Below are positions 44,180 through 52,292 of a DNA stretch of 64,000 nt, one piece after another. The first letter of the stretch is position 1. The number at the start of each line of letters is the position of its first letter. The DNA lies in contig NZ_CP147251.1 of assembly GCF_017426705.2 (NCBI RefSeq), forward strand, positions 2,950,501 to 3,014,500, in the 5' to 3' direction. The notes under the pieces were generated by a model, which saw nothing but the letters and a program-made list of their open reading frames with translations, was not told the DNA's origin and searched no databases. The position numbers and the translations under genes were made by a program. The DNA comes from Enterococcus sp. DIV2402 (GTDB lineage Bacteria; Bacillota; Bacilli; Lactobacillales; Enterococcaceae).

Positions 44180-46000
44180 TTAGTTCTGTTCTAGTTCTTC
44201 AACTAATGCTTCTAATTCGTTTAAACGTTTTTCGAACATCTTCATCGCATCTTCAAGATAGTCTGCTTTTGTCATGTCTACGCCAGCTTTTTTCATTACT
44301 TCAATTGGATAATCACTACTACCGGCTTTTAAATAATTCAAATAGTTTTCCAATGCTTCAGGACCTTCAGAAAGAATTTTTCCTGCTAAAGCAGAAGCTG
44401 CTGAAAAGCCTGTTGAATATTGGAATACATAATAATTATAATAAAAATGTGGAATGCGTGACCATTCTAAACGAATTTCAGGGTCCATTTCTAAAGCATT
44501 TCCATAGTATTTTTTATTTAGATCACCATAGCTCTCACTTAAAAACTCACTCGTTAATGGCGTTCCTTTAGCATCTTCCACATGCATAAAGTGTTCAAAT
44601 TCCGCAAATTGTGTTTGACGGAAAACCGTTCCTTTAAAGCCATCTAAATAATGGTTGAGAACATAAGCACGCACTCGAGGGTCAGTTTCTGTTTCTAATA
44701 AATGTTCTGTTAAGATATTTTCATTTGTTGTTGATGCAATTTCTGCTAAGAAAATAGAATAATCTCCATATACATACGGTTGATTATTACGAGTAAAGTA
44801 ACTGTGTACACTATGGCCCATTTCATGAACTAGCGTAAATAATTGATCTAACGTATCATGCCAATTCATTAAAATATATGGTAAGGTATCATACGCACCT
44901 GAAGAATAAGCACCACTACGTTTGCCTTTATTTTCTACCACATCAATCCATCGATTAGTAAAGGCTTCTTTAACAATCGCTAAATATTCTTCACCCATTG
45001 GTTCTAAAGCTTGAACAGCTTTTTCAACTGCTTGTTCATACGTATAGCTAATTGGTGCCTCACCCAATAACGGTGTGTAAACATCGTACATGTGTAATTC
45101 ATCTACGTTTAACAAACGTTTGCGCAATGCCATGTAACGATGCAACAATGGTAAATTTTGATTGACTACGGATACTAATGTATCATACACACTCTCTGGA
45201 ATATGGTTACTACTTAATGCCGCTTCACGTGCTGATTGAAATTTACGTACTTTCGCTTTATAGTTATGTGCTTTGATATTTGCACTGAGTGTTGAAGCAA
45301 ATGTATTACGAAATTGTTCATACACACTATACAATCCTTTAAAGGCGTCTTCACGTACACGTCGGTCGGTACTTTCTAATAATTGACCATAAATGCCATG
45401 TGATAATTGAATTTTTTCACCATCTTCACCTTCAATCGTTGGAAAAACTAAGTCAGCATTGTTTAAAACAGAGAACGTATTACTTGGCGAACCAAAGATT
45501 TCACCTGCTGCTGCTAATAAAGCCTCTTGTTCTGCTGGTAAAACATGCGCCCGATTATCAACAGTTTGCTTAACAAAATGACGGTAAATCGCTAAGTTTG
45601 GTTCTTCTTCAAAATATCCCCAAATAACGTCGTCACTTAAAGTTAATAATTCTGGTTCTAACCAAGAGATAGCTTCACTGGTTTGAGCTAACAAACTACT
45701 TGCTCGGGCATACAAGGCTTGATAGGTCGTATTGGCAGTATCTTGATCATTTTTTAAATGGCTGTAAACATACAATTTTTCTAATTTACGAGATACATCC
45801 AGAACATATTCTAATGCTGCTAAAAAAGCGGCACCACCGTTCTTTAAGGTTCCCTTATAAGACGAAGCATGTGTTAATTCTTCTTGTAGTTCTTTAAACG
45901 CAACTTCAAAAGCTGAATCATCCACAAAAATTTTCGTTAAGTCCCATGTTGATGCTTCTGCGACTTCTTCACGTGTCGGCAATTGTTTTGTTTCTGACAT
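44180..46000 (-). CDS. pepF: Oligoendopeptidase F
   Basis: The 606-residue M3-family zinc peptidase has VHEMGHSVHSYF, in which His392 and His396 bind zinc and Glu393 is catalytic, with the third ligand in DYSIFLAEIASTTNE. The helical N-terminal half closes over short peptides of about 7-17 residues. It is cytoplasmic. ATG 46000 (MSETKQLPTREEV) follows GGAGGG; an in-frame start at 46093 lies in the end of coiA and is ignored. Gene order coiA-pepF is common in enterococci and lactic streptococci. Confidence 0.96.
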   Translation of the reverse strand: MSETKQLPTREEVAEASTWDLTKIFVDDSAFEVAFKELQEELTHASSYKGTLKNGGAAFLAALEYVLDVSRKLEKLYVYSHLKNDQDTANTTYQALYARASSLLAQTSEAISWLEPELLTLSDDVIWGYFEEEPNLAIYRHFVKQTVDNRAHVLPAEQEALLAAAGEIFGSPSNTFSVLNNADLVFPTIEGEDGEKIQLSHGIYGQLLESTDRRVREDAFKGLYSVYEQFRNTFASTLSANIKAHNYKAKVRKFQSAREAALSSNHIPESVYDTLVSVVNQNLPLLHRYMALRKRLLNVDELHMYDVYTPLLGEAPISYTYEQAVEKAVQALEPMGEEYLAIVKEAFTNRWIDVVENKGKRSGAYSSGAYDTLPYILMNWHDTLDQLFTLVHEMGHSVHSYFTRNNQPYVYGDYSIFLAEIASTTNENILTEHLLETETDPRVRAYVLNHYLDGFKGTVFRQTQFAEFEHFMHVEDAKGTPLTSEFLSESYGDLNKKYYGNALEMDPEIRLEWSRIPHFYYNYYVFQYSTGFSAASALAGKILSEGPEALENYLNYLKAGSSDYPIEVMKKAGVDMTKADYLEDAMKMFEKRLNELEALVEELEQN

Positions 46001-46082
46001 ATATGTTTCCCTCCTCTTAAATAAGACCAGTGTATCATATTTTTTCTTATCTGCCATAAGGAAACTGTTTCGACATACACCG

Positions 46083-47036
46083 TTATTTAGCAAGTCGCTG
46101 ACACTCTTGATAAACCAAAATTAAGATTTCTTTTTGTAATATTAATGGATACTGCCAAGTAAACTCTAAATACTTTAAAAGTTGCAACCACTCGTCAAAA
46201 TTAGCGGCCTTCGTAAAACAATAACGTAAAAACAATAGTCGATCGTCAAAGAAAAAATAAAAATCACTCACTTGATAACACCACCCCGGCAACGTCTGAA
46301 TATTCCCGCCAAGCAAATATATTTTTTGTTGTAACTCATGAATTTTAGCATTATCTAAAAACAATTTTCGTTGGATATGATACCGATATTCAGTAAAATT
46401 CCATTTTAAAGAAGTTAATTGCTGATCTGTGTATAACAAGAGAGCTTCCAATGGTTCTTCTCTAAAGCACCATTTTTTTATTCGATAAACAAAACCTAAG
46501 CGAAAATGATTTCTAATGGCATACACTAACCAAATTTCTTTTTGCTGTGCTTTTATTCCCCAAAGATGAATGCCTTTTTCTGGAGAATACGAACAAAATG
46601 CTTTCTGTAACTGCCCCCATCGCTGTTGTGGTAAAAGTTTGTTACCAAGTAACCACCACGGTTGATACCCATGTTTTTGGTAATTCTTTGTGCGTTCAGT
46701 ATAACGTTCAAAAGAAAGTGGCGAGCATTGGATTTCAATCGCTAACGAATGGACTAAAATATCTGGTCGTTGTTTAAGTTGAGGCAAATATGCTTCGAGT
46801 TGCCCACCACTCCATTGATGGAAAAATGATTTATTCATTAAATGTTCTGCTGTTTCGCCTTCGCTAAAACTAAAGCATTGCGTATGTGGCTTATGCGCAA
46901 AATGTGGTAATTTGATACGTCCTTTTTTAAAAACAACCGATTCTTTACACCCAGGACAGATTAAGGCTTCTGTGGGTCGTTCGTTTAAATCATTAGCAAA
47001 TAATTTAACACCCGCTTTCGTTTCAGCAATTAACAT
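46083..47036 (-). CDS. coiA: Competence protein CoiA-like
   Basis: The 317-residue protein has the CoiA layout: an N-terminal zinc-type element (CPGCKESVVFKKGRIKLPHFAHK), then a nuclease-like core with AEHLMNKSFF, LEAYLPQLKQRPDILV and LAIEIQCSPLSFERYTERTKNY, and a C-terminal helical part. CoiA acts with RecA in competence in streptococci; enterococcal roles are not established. ATG 47036 follows GAGGTGAAA; the longer in-frame reading from 47102 lacks a site. Its neighbours mecA and spx are competence- and stress-related regulators in other genera. Confidence 0.9.
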   Translation of the reverse strand: MLIAETKAGVKLFANDLNERPTEALICPGCKESVVFKKGRIKLPHFAHKPHTQCFSFSEGETAEHLMNKSFFHQWSGGQLEAYLPQLKQRPDILVHSLAIEIQCSPLSFERYTERTKNYQKHGYQPWWLLGNKLLPQQRWGQLQKAFCSYSPEKGIHLWGIKAQQKEIWLVYAIRNHFRLGFVYRIKKWCFREEPLEALLLYTDQQLTSLKWNFTEYRYHIQRKLFLDNAKIHELQQKIYLLGGNIQTLPGWCYQVSDFYFFFDDRLLFLRYCFTKAANFDEWLQLLKYLEFTWQYPLILQKEILILVYQECQRLAK

Positions 47037-47134
47037 ACATTTCACCTCTTCAATACTAACTACGAAAAAAGACAAGAAAATTTTTTCTTGTCTGATAATC
47101 AATTACCATTAGTTTAAAAAGTTAACCTTAATCA

Positions 47135-47181
47135 AAAAAGTGGTAGCTAGAAACAATTTCGTTTCTAGCTACCACTTTTTA
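47135..47181. terminator. Strong bidirectional terminator between mecA and coiA
   Basis: The arms AAAAAGTGGTAGCTAGAAAC and GTTTCTAGCTACCACTTTTT are a perfect 20-base inverted repeat with a 6-base loop. Confidence 0.92.
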
Positions 47182-47895
47182 TTAATTAAGAAAATAACGT
47201 TTCGTCATTCCTATAGCATCCATCTCCATGATTGTTTCTCCATGTTCGACTAAATAGTCAGGAGTCACTGTGCTTTTTCGTGCAAATTCAGAAAGAAGCG
47301 CTGTATGATTTTCAATTTGTTTATCCGTTAAGCTATCTTCTAAGAAAAAGACATCTAGATAATACATGCCATTCATTAGATAAAGATTGGTTACAACATC
47401 TTCTAATTCTATTTCTGTAGCTAATTGAATCATTGCTTCAAAAGAACCGACTTCAAATACTAATTCACGAGTTACGGGTACGGATTCTGTTTCATTTTTT
47501 TCTTTTTTAGCAGGTAATTGGTTTTTGAACCAATCCATCATTTCTTCTTGAGAAAATCCTTCATAAGACTCTGGATCTTCATTTTTTAACCAGTCTGTGA
47601 TCTCTTCTGGTGAATAATAATCTCCATATACCTCATAAGGATCCATGTTTTCAAGAGAAGCATTTTTACTAATAAACAATTCTAGACCATCGCCTTTAGG
47701 CAAAACTTGAAATGTCACTGCTTCGCTTCCTTTGAATTCATCATTCACGTCTACTTCTTCTAAGATACTATAAAAGAAATTTTCGATTTCCTTGTGATTT
47801 CCCAGTAAGTCTAAAAAAGTGATTCCTCTAGCAGCTAAATCTTCGCTTTTGATTAAGACACGTATTGTGTTCTCATTAATATGTTCCATTTCCAT
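47182..47895 (-). CDS. mecA: Adaptor protein MecA
   Basis: The 237-residue adaptor has the MecA N-terminal target-binding domain (INENTIRVLIKSEDLAARGITFLDLLGN, then FYSILEEVD), a variable acidic linker (residues about 80-145) and a C-terminal ClpC-binding domain (VFEVGSFEAMIQLATEI, LEDSLTDKQI). It delivers substrates such as ComK/ComX or Spx to ClpC. GTGAGGTG precedes ATG 47895; ATG 47889 is also possible. Downstream of spx in the same direction. Confidence 0.93.
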   Translation of the reverse strand: MEMEHINENTIRVLIKSEDLAARGITFLDLLGNHKEIENFFYSILEEVDVNDEFKGSEAVTFQVLPKGDGLELFISKNASLENMDPYEVYGDYYSPEEITDWLKNEDPESYEGFSQEEMMDWFKNQLPAKKEKNETESVPVTRELVFEVGSFEAMIQLATEIELEDVVTNLYLMNGMYYLDVFFLEDSLTDKQIENHTALLSEFARKSTVTPDYLVEHGETIMEMDAIGMTKRYFLN

Positions 47896-48001
47896 ATTAG
47901 CTACACCTCACTTATCCTTCATATATGTCCATTGTAACGGATGGGCTAGAAATGTAAAGAGAAAAACATTACAAAGTCAAAAGACACAAGCATTCTTAAA
48001 C

Positions 48002-48044
48002 AAAAAAAATAAGACAAAAACCATAATATGATTTTTGTCTTATT
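48002..48044 (-). terminator. Terminator of spx
   Basis: AATAAGACAAAAA and TTTTTGTCTTATT pair on the minus strand, followed by TTTTTT. Confidence 0.85.
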
Positions 48045-48049
48045 GACTT

Positions 48050-48448
48050 CTATAATCCTGCCATTAGTTGCGCTTGTCTTAATTCTAATTGACGAACATC
48101 ACGTGGTAAGAAACGACGAATTTCATCTTCGTTAAAACCAACTTGTAATCGTTTTTCGTCAATCATAATTGGACGACGTAACAAACCTGGGTTTTCTTGG
48201 ACAAGAGTTAATAATTCTTTTAGTGGCAATTCATCAAGATCCATATTCAACTTTTGAAAAACCTTTGAACGTGTCGAAATAATCTCTTCCGTACCATCTT
48301 CAGTCATTTGCAGAATTGATTTTAATTCTGAAATGTTCAATGGTTCAGAGAAAATATTTCGCTCAACGAAAGGAATTTCGTGCTCTTGTAACCAAGCACG
48401 AGCTTTTCGACATGAGGTACAACTTGGGGAAGTATATAGTGTCAACAA
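48050..48448 (-). CDS. spx: Transcription regulator Spx
   Basis: The 132-residue ArsC-fold protein has the redox switch Cys10-x-x-Cys13 ([21 protein letters not shown]) and [29 protein letters not shown] at the C-terminus. Spx binds the RNA polymerase alpha subunit and turns on thiol stress genes; it is held low by ClpXP with YjbH/SpxH. The start is TTG 48448, nine bases after AAGGAG; the nearby ATG is out of frame. The leader contains a hairpin with a U tract (see 48473). Confidence 0.95.
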   Translation of the reverse strand: MLTLYTSPSCTSCRKARAWLQEHEIPFVERNIFSEPLNISELKSILQMTEDGTEEIISTRSKVFQKLNMDLDELPLKELLTLVQENPGLLRRPIMIDEKRLQVGFNEDEIRRFLPRDVRQLELRQAQLMAGL

Positions 48449-48472
48449 CGTGCATCACTCCTTTTTAAATTA

Positions 48473-48506
48473 AAAACAGAAGACTCATTTGTTTCACTTC
48501 TGTTTT
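48473..48506 (-). promoter_or_regulatory. Attenuator-like hairpin in the spx leader
   Basis: AAAACAGAAG and CTTCTGTTTT are perfect 10-base arms with a 14-base loop; on the minus strand TTTTTAATTT follows and then AAGGAG of spx. It looks like a terminator just before the coding region. Confidence 0.55.
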
Positions 48507-48507
48507 C

Positions 48508-48513
48508 ATTATA
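48508..48513 (-). promoter_or_regulatory. Putative -10 of an spx promoter
   Basis: TATAAT on the minus strand about 60 bases before the start codon. The -35 position (TAGTAA, 48536-48531) is poor. Confidence 0.45.
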
Positions 48514-48584
48514 ACGTACCCCATTGATAATTACTAGTGTTTTTCGCAAGTTTGCAAACAAAAAAAATGTTATTTAATAGAAAT

Positions 48585-48622
48585 AAACCTTGTGATTATC
48601 CGCATTTTATCAAGGTTTTTTC
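48585..48622 (+). terminator. Terminator-like hairpin on the plus strand
   Basis: AAACCTTG and CAAGGTTT pair around an 18-base loop and run into TTTTTT. No plus-strand gene is seen before it. Confidence 0.4.
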
Positions 48623-49001
48623 CATTTTCGAATAATTTTAATATTTTTTCTAATTTTTTTATTATTATGCAACAGACAGAAAAAACTGTTATATAATTTA
48701 ATTATTAATTACAAAATTAAACAACAATTTCTATCTAATTTCTATTCAAAAATCCCACTTTCTTATTAAAAATAAGTCCTCTTCAAGACAACATACACAA
48801 GGTATTTGACAATTATGGTTCTATAATTTTCTAAAAAATTTTTTTTATTCATTTAAAGAATAAAGGTTGACAAAAAACATTTCATTACTTTTTCTTGTGT
48901 TACTTTTTTTCTGAAAATCTAAATTTTCGAGCTTTTTTAAAAAAATTTTTATGAGTATTTGATTTGTATTTTTTTATAAAATGTGAAAAAAATAAAAAAT
49001 C

Positions 49002-49042
49002 AAAAAAAATGCGAAATTCACTATAATTTGTGAATTATCGCA
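49002..49042 (-). terminator. Terminator of the ABC exporter gene
   Basis: TGCGATAATTCAC pairs with GTGAATTTCGCA on the minus strand, followed by eight T. Confidence 0.85.
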
Positions 49043-49053
49043 CCTCTGTTTTG

Positions 49054-50772
49054 TTATTGATTATGAAATTGGGCATTGTAAAGCTTACGGTAATGACCAT
49101 TTTTCGCCATTAATTGCCCATGTGTCCCTTCTTCAAGGATACCATTTTCACTCATTACAATAATTCTTGTCGCATGTTTAATGGTTGCTAAACGGTGAGC
49201 GATGATCAAAGTCGTGCGACCTTCTGCTAAAGAATTTAATGATTCTTGAATCACTTGTTCCGTTTCAGTATCTAGGGCAGAAGTTGCTTCATCTAAAATT
49301 AAGATTGGCGGATTCTTTAAGAACATACGAGCAATCGCCACACGTTGACGTTGTCCACCTGATAATTTTACTCCACGCTCTCCAATTACCGTATCCAATC
49401 CTTGACTCATTTGAGCAACGACTCCTTCTAAATGCGCCAATTTCACTGCTCGTAAAATGTCTTCTTCTGTCGCATCTAAATCGCCATAAGCGATATTTTC
49501 ACGAATTGTTCCTGGGAACAAGAAAACATCTTGCTGAACCGTACCGATTTGGTGGCGTAAAGAAGTCAACGTCATATCTTGGATGTCAATGCCATCAATC
49601 GTAATTTGACCGCCCGTTACATCATAAAAACGTGGCAATAAATTACATAACGTGGTTTTTCCTGAACCACTTTGACCAACAAACGCCACCGTCTCTCCTG
49701 CTTGGATATCTAATGAAATATTTTCCAATACTTTTGTATCGTCAGCATATGCAAACGAAACATTTTTATACGAAATATCTCCGGTTAAATGCCCAACAGG
49801 TTGCGCCCCTGGTTTGTCTTTAATCAAAGGTTCTTTATCTAACTCTTCAGTTAACCGTTTGAAACCAGCAATTCCTTTAGGATAGCTTTCAATCATAATA
49901 TTTACTTTTTCAATTGGACGTACAAACACATTGGATAATAAGATAAAGCCAACAAATTGACCATTTGTTAATTCACCTTGAATCGTATAATAGGCACCAA
50001 AAATTAAAGCAAATAAATTAATCAAACGAATCATCAAATAATTGTAGGCAGAACTAATCCCCATTACTTTATAAAATACAATTTTTGACCGACGATATAA
50101 TTCACTTAGTCCATTGAAACGTGCTGCTTCATAATCTTCTTTAGCAAATGATTGCGTCACACGAATACCACTAACTGCCGCTTCAACACCTGAATTAAAT
50201 TCACCCAAATTATCATAAATATCTGTATTGACTTGAGTCATCTTTTTATTAAAGAACACCAAAGCAATCGTAATTAATGGAATTAAAGCAAATGTCGCAA
50301 GTGCTAAGCCTACATGCATTTGCATCATTAAAATAAATGATCCTACTAACGTCATTATTGTGATAAAAACATCTTCTGGACCATGATGGGCTACTTCAGA
50401 AATTTCAAACAAATCGGTCGTTAACCGACTGATGACCTTCCCAGTTTTTTGGTTATCATAATACTCAAATGATTGCTTTTGCAGATGACCAAATAATTCT
50501 CGACGCATATCTGTTTCTATATTAACACCGAGTTTATGCCCATAATAGACAACAATGTATTGCAAAATCGTATTGACAATATAAAAAAGCAAGAGACCTA
50601 AACACGCCCAAATGACATAACGAAAATTATTTTGTGGCATGATTTTATCAATCACTTGATTTACTGCCACTGGAAAAGCTAACTCTAATAATCCCGCCAA
50701 AACAGCACAACAAAAATCCAATAAAAATAACGACTTATACGGTCGGTAATAACTAAAAAATCTTTTTAACAT
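49054..50772 (-). CDS. ABC exporter, fused membrane and ATPase domains
   Basis: The 572-residue half-transporter has six membrane segments (residues 1-315) and a C-terminal ATPase with Walker A GQSGSGKTTLC, signature KLSGGQRQRVAIAR and Walker B PILILDEATSALD. It is a homodimer-type multidrug or lipid exporter of the MsbA/LmrA group; cargo is unknown. ATG 50772 (MLKRFFSYY) follows AAAGGAGG, while the in-frame start at 50799 would place the site inside the gene. It stands alone between terminators. Confidence 0.92.
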   Translation of the reverse strand: MLKRFFSYYRPYKSLFLLDFCCAVLAGLLELAFPVAVNQVIDKIMPQNNFRYVIWACLGLLLFYIVNTILQYIVVYYGHKLGVNIETDMRRELFGHLQKQSFEYYDNQKTGKVISRLTTDLFEISEVAHHGPEDVFITIMTLVGSFILMMQMHVGLALATFALIPLITIALVFFNKKMTQVNTDIYDNLGEFNSGVEAAVSGIRVTQSFAKEDYEAARFNGLSELYRRSKIVFYKVMGISSAYNYLMIRLINLFALIFGAYYTIQGELTNGQFVGFILLSNVFVRPIEKVNIMIESYPKGIAGFKRLTEELDKEPLIKDKPGAQPVGHLTGDISYKNVSFAYADDTKVLENISLDIQAGETVAFVGQSGSGKTTLCNLLPRFYDVTGGQITIDGIDIQDMTLTSLRHQIGTVQQDVFLFPGTIRENIAYGDLDATEEDILRAVKLAHLEGVVAQMSQGLDTVIGERGVKLSGGQRQRVAIARMFLKNPPILILDEATSALDTETEQVIQESLNSLAEGRTTLIIAHRLATIKHATRIIVMSENGILEEGTHGQLMAKNGHYRKLYNAQFHNQ

Positions 50773-50839
50773 GTAATTCCTCCTTTCACATAAAATCAAT
50801 TATAGAGAAACCACTGAATAAAAGCAAAAAGACAAACTC

Positions 50840-50889
50840 AAAAAAAACAAGTGTTTGGAAAGGTTTTTCATAAAATCTTTCCAAACACT
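50840..50889 (-). terminator. Terminator of the SRPBCC gene
   Basis: AGTGTTTGGAAAG and CTTTCCAAACACT pair, with an eight-T run on the minus strand. Confidence 0.88.
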
Positions 50890-50892
50890 GAT

Positions 50893-51369
50893 TTAAGTAA
50901 GACGTAATTGTGCAATTTCTTGACGATACTTTTCTTCTGCCAAGGGGTGTTGCTCCTTAGGAAATGGCAATGGGTTGCCTTCAATAGCACTTTTCAACTG
51001 AGGAAGAACTAAAGACCACCCCGCAATGTCACGATGCCATGCTGGAAATTCTGGTGGTAACTTTTCACTAAATTTTAAAAGGGTTCCTTGTTCTTCATTT
51101 ATCTCAAAACAGACTTCGCCACTCGCCCATTGGAAGGCTAATTTTTTACCTGACTCAAATGCAATAATTGGCATCGTTAAGGTTTCATTGGGCAAAATAA
51201 ATTTCAGATACCCCGTTTCCGACAGTTCACCTATTTGAATTTCAGTAAACCATAAGGACAATCGTTCATCGGTCGTTAAAAAAGCCCATACACTTTCTTT
51301 ATCTGCCTCAATCTCTAACCAAAAATCCACATAAAGTGTCTCATCGACGATTTTTAATTGTTCATTCAT
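50893..51369 (-). CDS. SRPBCC (AHSA1-like) domain protein
   Basis: The 158-residue soluble protein has the START/SRPBCC order: VDFWLEIEADKESVWAFLTTDERLSLWF at the start, strands GYLKFILP, KLAFQWASGEVCFEINEE and a C-terminal helix with AGWSLVLPQLKSAIEG. The fold forms a hydrophobic pocket; the ligand is unknown. AAAGGGGC precedes ATG 51369. It sits 79 bases before the AIM24-like gene in the direction of transcription. Confidence 0.82.
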   Translation of the reverse strand: MNEQLKIVDETLYVDFWLEIEADKESVWAFLTTDERLSLWFTEIQIGELSETGYLKFILPNETLTMPIIAFESGKKLAFQWASGEVCFEINEEQGTLLKFSEKLPPEFPAWHRDIAGWSLVLPQLKSAIEGNPLPFPKEQHPLAEEKYRQEIAQLRLT

Positions 51370-51448
51370 TTGTTTGCCCCTTTTCTAAAAAAAGCAACGC
51401 GCGTTAGTTATGAGTTACATCCAACTGATAAATCACATTATCACTGAA

Positions 51449-52147
51449 TTATTTTCCACCAGTTGATAAATAGTTTTGTAAAGATTCAGCTAGGTTACGA
51501 ACATTGCGTGTTTGTACGTAAACAGTTCCTGAACCGTTAAATTCATTTACAATTCCTTCTCCTGAAGTAAAACCAAACATTCCAGAAGCGATACGAATGT
51601 TATAATCCAAATCAGCAGACCAAGCTAAGACATGTTCATTGTCTACAGTCAACGGCTTGCCAGGTTCAACCGTTAATTCTACTATATCGCCAAAACTTGA
51701 AATTAATAAATCACCTGTCCCAGATGTTTCCATAACGAATAAACCGCCTGTTCCCGCAAAAATTGCTTTGCCCACATCTTGGCGTACCATATTGTAATGA
51801 ACAGATGAATCAGAAGCTAAATAGGCACCTGTATTCAAACGATATTGTGTCACGCCAATGGTTAGTTTTTCAATTTTTCCGATATTACTCGGTGCCACAG
51901 CAAGTTCCGCTCCGTTTCCAGTTGCAGTTGCTTCAGTGATAAACATTGATTCTCCTGAAGTAATCGAACGACCAATTGCAGACATCAATCCACCCAAACC
52001 AGAACGATTGTTGCTATTCATTCTACCTTTGATTTCAACATTCCGCGAATAGGCCATTGCTCCTCGTTCAATATTAATAACATCGCCACGCTCCATCTGA
52101 ATGACAGCCATTGGATAAGCTGTACCACCTGTTAATTCAAAGTTCAT
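51449..52147 (-). CDS. AIM24/TIGR00266-family protein
   Basis: The 232-residue protein has the glycine-rich beta-prism pattern of the family: GDVINIERGAMAYSRNVEIKGR, ITSGESMFITEATATGNGAELAVAP, GLFVMETSGTGDLLISSFGD and GFTSGEGIVNEFNGSGTVYVQTRN. Biochemical function is not established in bacteria. No membrane segment is seen. GGAGGCG precedes ATG 52147. Confidence 0.88.
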   Translation of the reverse strand: MNFELTGGTAYPMAVIQMERGDVINIERGAMAYSRNVEIKGRMNSNNRSGLGGLMSAIGRSITSGESMFITEATATGNGAELAVAPSNIGKIEKLTIGVTQYRLNTGAYLASDSSVHYNMVRQDVGKAIFAGTGGLFVMETSGTGDLLISSFGDIVELTVEPGKPLTVDNEHVLAWSADLDYNIRIASGMFGFTSGEGIVNEFNGSGTVYVQTRNVRNLAESLQNYLSTGGK

Positions 52148-52251
52148 TGTAACGCCTCCTTAATTATGTTGCTACTTTTTTATTATAGCAGATAATATTA
52201 AGATACGTGAAAAATGGCTATACAGAAGGGTATTTCTTATCACGAAAAAAA

Positions 52252-52292
52252 CAAAAAACACCAAAACGAACCTGTCATTTTGGTGTTTTTTT
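52252..52292. terminator. Terminator of the SNF2 gene
   Basis: AACACCAAAA and TTTTGGTGTT pair around an 11-base loop with A and T runs on both sides; placed right after the helicase stop codon. Confidence 0.88.

Larger units (their letters stand above)
48449..49053. other. 605-base AT-rich intergenic region upstream of spx
   Basis: No protein gene is seen. It contains the spx promoter, a hairpin next to the spx ribosome site, a terminator-like hairpin on the plus strand at 48585, long A and T tracts, and the terminator of the ABC exporter gene at the right edge. Confidence 0.7.
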
